Shown: positions 1-5,289 of the stretch, piece by piece | How positions within the stretch are numbered: the stretch's first letter is position 1 | Layout of the letters: every line of letters begins with the position of its first letter | NCBI GenBank assembly: GCA_902803305.1 | Contig: CADCPL010000249.1 | Location: forward strand, 1-5,289 | DNA length: 5,289 nt | DNA from: an uncultured Lachnospiraceae bacterium | GTDB taxonomy: Bacteria; Bacillota; Clostridia; Lachnospirales; Lachnospiraceae | Direction of reading: 5' to 3' | The notes under the pieces: model-generated | What the model was told of the DNA's origin: nothing | Seen by the model: only the letters and a program-made list of their open reading frames with translations | Database searches by the model: none | Position numbers and translations under genes: made by a program

Positions 1-8
1 AAGGATAT

Positions 9-15
9 AGGGTGA
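9..15 (+). promoter_or_regulatory. Probable ribosome binding site of the cinA-like gene
   Basis: AGGGTGA resembles the AGGTGA end of the consensus anti-Shine-Dalgarno complement. When aligned to the GGAGG core it leaves about 6 nt before the ATG at 19. It contains the in-frame TGA that blocks any upstream extension. This supports a genuine start at 19 rather than a broken longer gene, but the match is imperfect. Confidence 0.5.
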
Positions 16-18
16 CAC

Positions 19-753
19 ATGGCATACAGTAAGACGGTAAAGATAGTCGGAGCAGGCGCGGATGCGGTAAAGAATGATATAGCCGAACTTGATGTCGGGA
101 CAGATGTTGAGATCACCGTGACAGAAGAAGCCGGGGAGACCCATATACATGTGCTTGCAAAAGCAGACGACGAATCCGAAGCCAAGAAGATCGGCAAGCC
201 CGTTGTCAAGCAGATCAAAGCAAGATACGGGGCGATGATCTACACCACGGATGATGATGAGACGCTCGAACAGACTGTGGTTGAACTTCTCGACAAGAAC
301 TCGCTTACGATCTCGACCGCGGAGTCATGTACGGGTGGACTTCTTTCCGGAAGGATAATCAATGTTCCGGGTGCAAGTGAGATCATCAAGATCGGGATAG
401 TGACATATTCCAACAGAGCAAAGAGAAAATATCTCGGCGTCAGAAAATCGACGCTTGAAAAATACGGAGCGGTAAGCCCGGAGACCGCAAAGGAAATGGT
501 CAAAGGACTTCTGTCCGAGACAAAGGCCGATGTGGGTCTGTCAACGACAGGTATTGCCGGGCCGGATGGCGGAACAGCCGAAAAGCCCGTCGGACTTGTA
601 TACATAGGCTGCAACGTGTGCGGAAGCGTACGCGTCAAGGAATGCCGGTTTACGGGTGACCGTATGCAGATCAGACAGAAGACAGTCACGGAGGCGCTGA
701 ACCTTCTGCGGCTCAGCCTGCTTGAATATTTTACGGAGACAAAACTGAAATGA
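19..753 (+). CDS. cinA: CinA-family protein: KH-like domain plus PncC nicotinamide-nucleotide amidase domain, no N-terminal MoCF-like domain
   Basis: This cytoplasmic protein of 244 aa very probably hydrolyses nicotinamide mononucleotide to nicotinate mononucleotide, the PncC reaction of pyridine nucleotide salvage. Residues about 5-78 resemble the KH-type linker domain of full-length CinA. Residues about 82-240 are the PncC (CinA C-terminal) domain, with AESCTGG at 101-107 (S103 is the conserved, presumed catalytic serine), VTYSN at 128-132, GAVSPE at 150-155, TGIAGPDGG at 177-185 and FTGDR at 211-215. Full-length CinA is about 410-420 aa and begins with a molybdopterin-binding-like domain, which is missing here. 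The start is fixed by an in-frame TGA at 13-15, only one codon upstream, so the frame cannot extend further. Its last 4 nt overlap the next gene (ATGA at 750-753). Alternatively the missing domain is encoded separately upstream, outside the window. The family call is firm; the activity is inferred. Confidence 0.93.
   Translation: MAYSKTVKIVGAGADAVKNDIAELDVGTDVEITVTEEAGETHIHVLAKADDESEAKKIGKPVVKQIKARYGAMIYTTDDDETLEQTVVELLDKNSLTISTAESCTGGLLSGRIINVPGASEIIKIGIVTYSNRAKRKYLGVRKSTLEKYGAVSPETAKEMVKGLLSETKADVGLSTTGIAGPDGGTAEKPVGLVYIGCNVCGSVRVKECRFTGDRMQIRQKTVTEALNLLRLSLLEYFTETKLK
735..739 (+). promoter_or_regulatory. Ribosome binding site of the radical SAM gene
   Basis: GGAGA lies 10 nt before the ATG at 750, inside the last codons of the cinA-like gene. 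The spacing is slightly long. Together with the ATGA stop/start overlap it supports this start and suggests that ribosomes finishing the upstream gene re-initiate here. Confidence 0.6.
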
Positions 754-2192
754 ACAAAGTATTACTTTTTTACCCGCCGGGAATGCTGTTTCAGCGCGGC
801 GAGGACAGATGCCAGCAGAACATCAAGGATGCTTCGGCGGAGGCAATGCGTGCATGTAACGATCTCGGATACGGAGCAGCGATCCTTTTGCAAAAGGGCT
901 ATGAGGTAAAGCTGCGTGATTACCAGACGGAAGGATGCACATCGGATGATTTTGAGGCCGACATGAAGAGCTTTGCGCCTGATCTTATCATGATGAGCAT
1001 CACCAATACGACGATATTCGATGACCTGAAGCTCCTTAAGCAGATCAAGGAAAAGTATAACCCGGTCATCGTGATCAAAGGTGCTCTTTTCTATGATCCC
1101 GAACAGGAGATGCTCGATATGCTCGACCTGTCATGTGTTGATTACATGATAGGCGGCGAGGTTGATTTTGCCATCGGAGAGATCGCGGACTACGCTCTTC
1201 GCGGTGAGGGTGATCCCGCAAATATCCTGTCCATACTTTACAGAAAAGAAGACGGAAGCTTTGCCCGGACGAAGTTCCACGAGTGGAACGAGGATCTTGA
1301 TTCAAGACCGTTCCCGGCAAGACATCTGATGAACAATTCGCTTTATGTACGTCCCGATACCGATGAGCCTATGGCCACGATACAGACGTCACGCGGATGT
1401 CCGTCGGCGTGCGTGTTCTGCCTGACTCCCGTTATATCCGGAAAATGTGTCAGGTTCAGGAGCCCGCAGAATGTCATGGATGAACTTACCGAATGTTATA
1501 ACGTTCACGGCATCAGGAACTTCTTCTTCAAGGCCGATACGTTTACGATCAATCCTGCGTGGGTCAAGGAGATGTGCAGCCTAATAATCAACTCCCCTCT
1601 TCACGGAAAGATCGCATTTACCGCCAACTCAAGAGTCAATCCGCTGTCGAAGGAGACGCTGCAGCTCATGAAAGAAGCGGGATGCTTCATGGTCGCATTC
1701 GGTTTCGAATCGGGCTCGGATGAGATGCTGAAAACGCTCAAGAAGGGAACGACCGTTGAGATGAACCTTCGCGCCGCGAAGTGGTGCCATGAGGTCGGAC
1801 TTCCGTTCTGGGGATTTTATGTTATCGGTTTCCCGTGGGAGACAAGAGAGCATATCCTTGAGACAAAGAAGATGATAATGAAGCAGAAACCGGACTTCAT
1901 CGAAGTGAAGATGGCGCTTCCGTTCTATGGGACGGAGCTTTATAAAGCGGCAAAGGAAATGAACCTTATCGCGGATTCGCCGCTCGGATCGGATTTCTTC
2001 CATTCGGCTCTTACCGGCACGAAATATCTGTCACAGGATGAGGTTGAAAAACTGCGCAAGAAGATACTGCTGGGATTCTATTTAAGGCCCGGATATATAA
2101 TGAAGAAGATGGGAGAATGCATAAAGCATCCGTCGGTCTTCGGCAATTACGTTAAATACGGATTCAAGATGTTAGGATCGTTTATAAAATAA
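750..2192 (+). CDS. B12-binding-domain radical SAM protein, substrate unknown
   Basis: This 480-aa protein has the two-domain plan of the BchE/HpnJ-like radical SAM enzymes. Residues about 1-150 form a cobalamin-binding-type Rossmann fold: first strand VLLFYPP at 4-10, a GYEV strand at 50-53, and GGEVDFAIGEI at 135-145. Residues about 205-400 form the radical SAM core. The cluster motif is C217-x3-C221-x2-C224, which should bind the [4Fe-4S] cluster that cleaves S-adenosylmethionine. Family landmarks further on are FGFESGSDEMLKTLKKG (317-333) and YVIGFPWET (357-365). No classical DxHxxG cobalamin ligand is visible, as is common in this group, so B12 dependence is uncertain. No signal peptide or membrane segment is seen. 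The ATG at 750 overlaps the upstream stop, and a GGAG lies at 735-738. The stop overlaps the next start by one base. Known relatives carry out methylation, cyclisation or ring rearrangement; the substrate here cannot be named. Confidence 0.93.
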   Translation: MNKVLLFYPPGMLFQRGEDRCQQNIKDASAEAMRACNDLGYGAAILLQKGYEVKLRDYQTEGCTSDDFEADMKSFAPDLIMMSITNTTIFDDLKLLKQIKEKYNPVIVIKGALFYDPEQEMLDMLDLSCVDYMIGGEVDFAIGEIADYALRGEGDPANILSILYRKEDGSFARTKFHEWNEDLDSRPFPARHLMNNSLYVRPDTDEPMATIQTSRGCPSACVFCLTPVISGKCVRFRSPQNVMDELTECYNVHGIRNFFFKADTFTINPAWVKEMCSLIINSPLHGKIAFTANSRVNPLSKETLQLMKEAGCFMVAFGFESGSDEMLKTLKKGTTVEMNLRAAKWCHEVGLPFWGFYVIGFPWETREHILETKKMIMKQKPDFIEVKMALPFYGTELYKAAKEMNLIADSPLGSDFFHSALTGTKYLSQDEVEKLRKKILLGFYLRPGYIMKKMGECIKHPSVFGNYVKYGFKMLGSFIK

Positions 2193-4102
2193 TGTTATAT
2201 CAGATAAAAGACGGCCGCGTAATGTTCGCGGCCGATACTGTACTGTCTGACTTTGATTTTGAAGTCAGGAATAAAAATGAAAAGATCGCCGTGGTCGGGC
2301 GTAACGGTGCCGGAAAGACCACACTCCTGAAAGTCATAGCCGGAGAAGTCGAGCTGACGAAGCAGGACGGAAAAGAGCCGTCGATCACAGCGCCGGGAAA
2401 TCCGGTGATCGGATACCTTCGCCAGATAACATTTGAGGATCTGTCTGCTACGGTTGATGAAGAGATAAGCAAAGTGTTTGCAGATCTTCTTGCCGAGCGT
2501 GACAGGCTTGAAGAGCTCGTGCCTCTTATGGAAAAGGCGGAAGGCGAAGAGGCAGCGCGTCTTGCAAAAGAGTATACGCAGCTGATGGATGATTTTCGGG
2601 ACAGAGGCGGATACTATTACAAAAAAGAATACGATGCGATGCTTACGTCGTTCGGTTTTTCGCTTGAGGATAAAGAAAAGCACCTGTCGGAATTTTCCGG
2701 AGGACAGCTGACAAAGCTCGCGTTTATAAAGCTTCTTCTTTCAAAACCGGATATACTTCTCCTCGATGAGCCAACAAACCATCTCGACATGCGCGCCATA
2801 TCGTGGCTGGAAGATTATCTTCGCAGTTACAGCCGCGCGGTCGTCATCGTCAGCCATGACAGGATGTTCCTCGACCGGATAGTGAATACGGTGTATGAGA
2901 TCTCATACGGAGTTGTCACGAGATTTTCGGGCAACTATACGGACTATGTATCCGAGAAAAAACTGCGGTATGAAAAACAGCTCAGTGAGCACATAGCCCA
3001 GCAGAAAGAGATAAAACGCCTGATGGAGCTTGTCGAGAGATTCAAGAACAAGCCGTCCAAGGTGGCGATGACCAGATCCAAGCTCAAGCAGATCGAGCAT
3101 ATGGAACTTGTTGCAAGACCTGCGGATTTTGACACGAAGAGTTTTTCGGCGGCGCTTAATCCGAAGCTTGAGACCGGTAAGGATGTATTGTATATAAAGG
3201 ATCTTGTCGTGGGTTATGACAAGCCTCTTGCGACGATAAACCTGGATCTGAAAAAAGGACAGAGACTTGCGGTGATCGGCGACAACGGCATCGGAAAATC
3301 AACGCTTCTGAAAACTCTCGTCGGGGATATGCCGCAGCTGTCGGGTGATTTTCGCTTCGGCACAAATGTTCAGATCGGATACTTCGACCAGCGAATGGCG
3401 ATGTATACCTCCGACAAAACGGTCATAAATGATTTCTGGGATGAATATCCGACGCTTACCGAGACGGAAGTCAGAAACCGGCTCGGAGCATTCCTTTTTA
3501 CATCGGATGAAGTGTTCAAGGAAGTGTCGATGCTCTCGGGAGGAGAGAGAGTCAGACTCAGTCTGTGCAAGATCTTTTATGCGGGACCGAATGTTCTCAT
3601 ACTCGATGAGCCGACGAACCATATGGATATGATCGGAAAGGAAACGCTTGAGGCGATGCTTTCCGGCTTTCCCGGAACGGTCATCTTCGTATCGCATGAC
3701 AGATACTTTGTAAAAAAGGTTGCTACGCAGATAATGGAAATGTCCGAAGACGGAGTGAGGCTGTATCCGTTCGGGTATGACGACTACATCGAAAAAAAGC
3801 AGATGCAGGCGGATGCACCTTCCGGTGAAAAAGAAAAAGAGGCGCCGGACAAAGAGCCGGAGGTTTCGGCTTCGCAGGCAGCGCGACTTGCAGCAAAAGA
3901 GGCCGAGAGGTGCGAGCGCAGAAGGCAAAAGCTTGAAGAAAAGATAGAACAGCTTGAGAGCAGGATAGGTGAACTGAAGGAAGAGATGGGCCGTCCCGAA
4001 TACGCAAGCATGTATTCCAAACTTACGGAGATACAGGAAGAGATAGACAGGACGGAAGAAGAACTTCTGAGTACCATGGAATTGTGGGAGGAGAACAGCT
4101 GA
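2192..4102 (+). CDS. ABC-F family ATP-binding protein (YdiF-like, two ATPase domains)
   Basis: This 636-aa soluble protein has two ABC ATPase domains and no membrane segments, the hallmark of ABC-F proteins. These bind the ribosomal E site and help stalled translation or protect against antibiotics. Domain 1: Walker A GRNGAGKTT (36-44), Q78, signature FSGGQ (168-172), Walker B with DEPTNHLD (192-199), H222. The charged inter-domain linker at about 250-325, which contacts P-site tRNA in this family, includes SKLKQIEHME (296-305). Domain 2: Walker A GDNGIGKST (363-371), Q400, signature LSGGE (448-452), DEPTNHMD (472-479), H502. All catalytic residues, including both glutamates (E193, E473), are intact. 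A polar segment (about 538-560) leads to a C-terminal coiled coil (about 562-632). Length and layout match Bacillus YdiF as I recall it. The start overlaps the previous stop (TAATG) and has only a distant AGGA at 2174-2177, so translation probably depends on coupling. The housekeeping YdiF type is more likely than a resistance factor. Confidence 0.96.
   Translation: MLYQIKDGRVMFAADTVLSDFDFEVRNKNEKIAVVGRNGAGKTTLLKVIAGEVELTKQDGKEPSITAPGNPVIGYLRQITFEDLSATVDEEISKVFADLLAERDRLEELVPLMEKAEGEEAARLAKEYTQLMDDFRDRGGYYYKKEYDAMLTSFGFSLEDKEKHLSEFSGGQLTKLAFIKLLLSKPDILLLDEPTNHLDMRAISWLEDYLRSYSRAVVIVSHDRMFLDRIVNTVYEISYGVVTRFSGNYTDYVSEKKLRYEKQLSEHIAQQKEIKRLMELVERFKNKPSKVAMTRSKLKQIEHMELVARPADFDTKSFSAALNPKLETGKDVLYIKDLVVGYDKPLATINLDLKKGQRLAVIGDNGIGKSTLLKTLVGDMPQLSGDFRFGTNVQIGYFDQRMAMYTSDKTVINDFWDEYPTLTETEVRNRLGAFLFTSDEVFKEVSMLSGGERVRLSLCKIFYAGPNVLILDEPTNHMDMIGKETLEAMLSGFPGTVIFVSHDRYFVKKVATQIMEMSEDGVRLYPFGYDDYIEKKQMQADAPSGEKEKEAPDKEPEVSASQAARLAAKEAERCERRRQKLEEKIEQLESRIGELKEEMGRPEYASMYSKLTEIQEEIDRTEEELLSTMELWEENS
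2212..2234 (+). promoter_or_regulatory. Perfect GC hairpin inside the 5' end of the ABC-F gene
   Basis: CGGCCGCG (2212-2219) is exactly complementary to CGCGGCCG (2227-2234). This gives an 8-bp stem made only of G-C pairs with a 7-nt loop, TAATGTT. It starts 20 nt after the A of the start codon and spans codons 7 to 15. The loop carries the in-frame ATG of Met11. The structure is seen directly. Any effect on initiation, elongation or mRNA stability is inference, and both arms also encode ordinary residues of the first beta-strand region. Confidence 0.55.
4086..4094 (+). promoter_or_regulatory. Strong ribosome binding site of the Gre-like gene
   Basis: GGGAGGAGA contains a full GGAGG core and sits 9 nt before the ATG at 4104, within the last codons of the ABC-F gene. 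It fixes the start of the Gre-like gene and suggests it is translated efficiently in its own right despite the 1-nt gap. Confidence 0.8.
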
Positions 4103-4103
4103 T

Positions 4104-4607
4104 ATGAGAGATAATCTTACACAGTCGGATATAGACAAGATGGAGGCGGAGATTGAGTACAGAAAACTCACTCTGCGTCCCAAGCTCATAGAGGATGTCA
4201 AGATAGCAAGAGCACACGGCGATCTGTCCGAGAACTTCGAATACTATGCGGCAAAACGTGAGAAGAACATGAACGAATCACGCATACGATATCTTGACAG
4301 GATGGTCCGAACTGCCAATATAATCGATGATTCATCCGCCGATGATGAGGTCGGCATCAACAACACGGTCACGGTTGAGATCGTTGATGATCACGAGATC
4401 GAGCAGTACAAGATCGTAACAACGATCAGGAGCAATTCGCTTATAGGATATATCAGCATAGAGTCGCCTATGGGAAAGGCTCTCATGGGGCACAAGATCG
4501 GGGACAGGGTTACGGTCAATGTAAGTCCGGACGTATCATATGATGTCATAATAAACGACATAGACAAAACGACGGACGATGCGGATGATCAGATCAGCCA
4601 GTACTAG
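4104..4607 (+). CDS. GreA/GreB-family transcript cleavage factor, divergent
   Basis: This 167-aa protein matches the two-domain plan of Gre factors, which enter the RNA polymerase secondary channel and stimulate cleavage of backtracked transcripts. The N-terminal coiled coil (about 5-76) has the tip motif ARAHGDLSENFEYYAAK at 35-51. Its two acidic residues D40 and E43 correspond to the pair that coordinates the catalytic metal. The C-terminal FKBP-like domain (about 82-153) retains ISIESPMGKALMG (117-129) and GDRVTV (133-138). It departs from standard GreA around 106-113, where RSNS replaces the usual EADP-like stretch, and it ends in an Asp-rich tail (about 153-162). Normal GreA is about 158 aa. 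It follows the ABC-F stop by one base. It may be a paralogue rather than the main GreA, so no symbol is given. With the acidic tip intact, cleavage activity is plausible. Confidence 0.93.
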   Translation: MRDNLTQSDIDKMEAEIEYRKLTLRPKLIEDVKIARAHGDLSENFEYYAAKREKNMNESRIRYLDRMVRTANIIDDSSADDEVGINNTVTVEIVDDHEIEQYKIVTTIRSNSLIGYISIESPMGKALMGHKIGDRVTVNVSPDVSYDVIINDIDKTTDDADDQISQY

Positions 4608-4613
4608 CGGCGA

Positions 4614-4642
4614 TTGATTTTGTCCGGTAAATGTGATTAAAT
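4614..4642 (+). promoter_or_regulatory. Possible promoter for the SEC-C/thrS pair
   Basis: TTGATT (4614-4619) and TTAAAT (4637-4642) are separated by 17 nt, the ideal spacing. A TG at 4634-4635 gives an extended -10 element. Each hexamer matches the sigma-A consensus at only four of six positions, so the call is weak. It would start transcription near 4649, leaving a leader of about 30 nt before the ATG at 4680. The gap has no clear terminator, so read-through from the upstream genes is also possible. Confidence 0.35.
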
Positions 4643-4661
4643 TAGTAAGGTTTTATTTAAT
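4636..4661 (+). repeat. AT-only inverted repeat upstream of the SEC-C gene
   Basis: ATTAAAT (4636-4642) and ATTTAAT (4655-4661) are perfect reverse complements separated by 12 nt. The left arm coincides with the candidate -10 element. It could be an operator, but such AT-rich pairs arise easily by chance. As an RNA hairpin it would be too weak for a terminator. The remainder of the 4608-4679 gap holds nothing else I can recognise. Confidence 0.3.
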
Positions 4662-4666
4662 ATAAC

Positions 4667-4672
4667 GGAGGA
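4667..4672 (+). promoter_or_regulatory. Strong ribosome binding site of the SEC-C gene
   Basis: GGAGGA, within a longer purine run to about 4677, lies 7 nt before the ATG at 4680. This is close to ideal spacing and fixes the start of the SEC-C protein. Confidence 0.85.
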
Positions 4673-4679
4673 AGAGATA

Positions 4680-5195
4680 ATGGCATTACTTGATAAGTGG
4701 CGCGAAATGGCTTACAACGAGAATGAGGACAAGAATAAGCTCAAGAAGCTGTGGGCCGATTACTTTGAAGTTGAAAAGGGTATATATCAGAAACTGCTTG
4801 CGGATCCCGACAACGCTGTAACGGGAACCGTTGCGGAGCTTGCCGAAAAGTATGAAACAGACATAATGACAATGACCGGGTTCCTGGACGGTATCAATGA
4901 CAGTCTGAAGAAGCCCAATCCGATAGAAAAGATGACGGAGAAGACAAAGGTCTCTCTTGATTTTGATAAGGAACTTCTGTACAAGAACATGGTCGCTGCC
5001 GGTGCCGACTGGCTGTACGGCCTTGAAGAGTGGAACGACATCTTCGACGAAGAAAAGCAGAAGGAATTATACAAGGAACAGAAAGCAAGCCAGACAGTCC
5101 GCAATGAAGGACCAAAGATCGGAAGGAACGATCCTTGTCCGTGCGGAAGCGGGAAGAAGTATAAGAAATGTTGTGGCGCCAGAGAAAGAGGTTAA
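4680..5195 (+). CDS. Small SEC-C motif (zinc-binding) protein of unknown function
   Basis: This 171-aa protein carries a C-terminal SEC-C motif like the one at the end of SecA, with C153-x-C155-x8-C164-C165 inside GRNDPCPCGSGKKYKKCC (148-165). The four ligands are intact and should bind one zinc ion; in SecA this motif contacts SecB and the ribosome. The preceding ~145 residues are charged, apparently helical and soluble. I recognise no further catalytic motif, signal peptide or membrane segment. There is no SecA motor domain, so this is not a SecA fragment. The start is supported by a GGAGGA site. It lies 72 nt after the Gre-like gene and only 2 nt before thrS, so it is very likely cotranscribed with thrS. 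This suggests a role near translation or nascent proteins, but that is only contextual. The motif call is firm; function is unknown. Confidence 0.92.
   Translation: MALLDKWREMAYNENEDKNKLKKLWADYFEVEKGIYQKLLADPDNAVTGTVAELAEKYETDIMTMTGFLDGINDSLKKPNPIEKMTEKTKVSLDFDKELLYKNMVAAGADWLYGLEEWNDIFDEEKQKELYKEQKASQTVRNEGPKIGRNDPCPCGSGKKYKKCCGARERG
5185..5191 (+). promoter_or_regulatory. Ribosome binding site of thrS
   Basis: AAAGAGG lies 6 nt before the ATG at 5198, embedded in the last codons of the SEC-C gene. It supports the thrS start and coupling of the two genes. Confidence 0.7.
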
Positions 5196-5197
5196 TT

Positions 5198-5289
5198 ATG
5201 AAGATTACATTAAAGGATGGTTCGGCCAAGGAATACTCATCGGCAATGTCTGTTATCGATATCGCAAAGGATATCTCTGAAGGACTTGC
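5198..5289 (+). CDS. thrS: Threonyl-tRNA synthetase, N-terminal fragment (cut by window edge)
   Basis: The first 30 codons plus two bases are present, reading MKITLKDGSAKEY at 1-13 and SVIDIAKDISEGL at 18-30. This is the characteristic opening of the TGS domain of bacterial threonyl-tRNA synthetase: a short beta-strand, a K/D-G turn, then the VxDIAxxIxxGL helix. The full enzyme is about 640 aa and charges tRNA-Thr in the cytoplasm, with editing, catalytic and anticodon-binding domains that would lie beyond the window. The start has an AAAGAGG site and follows the SEC-C stop by 2 nt. TGS domains also occur in RelA/SpoT and in some GTPases, but there they are internal or C-terminal, so a TGS domain at the very N-terminus points to ThrS. 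The gene is incomplete because of the window boundary, not mutation. Confidence 0.9.
   Translation, partial: MKITLKDGSAKEYSSAMSVIDIAKDISEGL

Noticed and set aside
240..689. A 149-codon minus-strand open frame within the cinA-like gene
   Set aside because: It is antisense to the conserved PncC motifs, has no recognisable domain and no good ribosome binding site that I could see.
918..935. D57-x-Q-x-x-G in the radical SAM protein as a variant of the DxHxxG cobalamin ligand motif
   Set aside because: It follows the second strand (GYEV), where many family members have an Asp, rather than the loop after the first strand where the true ligand motif sits. The resemblance is probably coincidental.
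2192..4102. Antibiotic-resistance ABC-F identity for the ATPase
   Set aside because: Length, C-terminal coiled coil and layout match the YdiF housekeeping type. There is no upstream leader peptide and attenuator of the kind typical of resistance ABC-F genes.
3299..4201. A 300-codon open frame on the minus strand, antisense to the ABC-F and Gre-like genes
   Set aside because: The plus strand here encodes intact Walker, signature and Gre motifs. The minus-strand translation shows no recognisable domain and is low-complexity, rich in Phe, Leu, Arg and Ser, as expected for the complement of a codon-biased gene.
4608..4661. Rho-independent terminator after the Gre-like gene
   Set aside because: The only stem is the AT-only 7-bp repeat with a 12-nt loop. 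It has no GC-rich stem and no clean downstream U-run.
4656..4666. TTTAAT or TATAAC as a -10 element for the SEC-C gene
   Set aside because: Both match the consensus well, but transcription would begin in or beyond the ribosome binding site, and neither has a -35 element at suitable spacing.
4957..5280. A 107-codon plus-strand open frame overlapping the SEC-C gene and the thrS start
   Set aside because: It is out of frame with both clearly supported proteins. The SEC-C cysteine motif and TGS domain lie in the other frames.

Overview
The window is a tightly packed, all-plus-strand stretch of an ordinary-looking bacterial chromosome. It probably comes from a Clostridia-class Firmicute, most likely Lachnospiraceae. 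This rests on the protein sequence style, purine-rich Shine-Dalgarno sequences of the GGAGG type, a moderate base composition judged by eye, a YdiF-type ABC-F ATPase, and a SEC-C protein placed directly before thrS. The taxonomic call is an inference; no rRNA or tRNA gene is present to anchor it. I see no mobile element, CRISPR array, RNA gene or phage feature.

Region 1 (19-4607) is a four-gene cluster with almost no intergenic space. A two-domain CinA-family protein (KH-like plus PncC amidase, lacking the usual N-terminal domain) overlaps by 4 nt a B12-binding-type radical SAM protein. That gene overlaps by 1 nt (TAATG) a dual-ATPase ABC-F protein. The ABC-F gene is followed after a single base by a divergent GreA/GreB-family transcription factor. 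The spacing argues for one transcript and translational coupling. The first two proteins are a nicotinamide-nucleotide amidase-like enzyme and a radical SAM enzyme of unknown substrate. The last two act in general on the translating ribosome and on stalled RNA polymerase. No single pathway links all four.

Region 2 (4608-4679) is the only real intergenic gap, 72 nt and AT-rich. It holds a possible extended -10 promoter, a perfect 7-bp AT-only inverted repeat and a strong ribosome binding site. I see no convincing rho-independent terminator and no T-box leader.

Region 3 (4680-5289) holds a small protein ending in a zinc-binding SEC-C motif. After 2 nt comes the start of threonyl-tRNA synthetase (first 30 codons of the TGS domain), cut off by the window edge.

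The most distinctive non-coding signal is a perfect 8-bp all-GC hairpin (2212-2234) just inside the ABC-F coding region. Its 7-nt loop repeats exactly the TAATGTT of the stop/start junction 30 nt upstream. No convincing new biological system is evident. The best candidates for follow-up are the uncharacterised radical SAM enzyme, the hairpin, and the ABC-F/Gre pairing.
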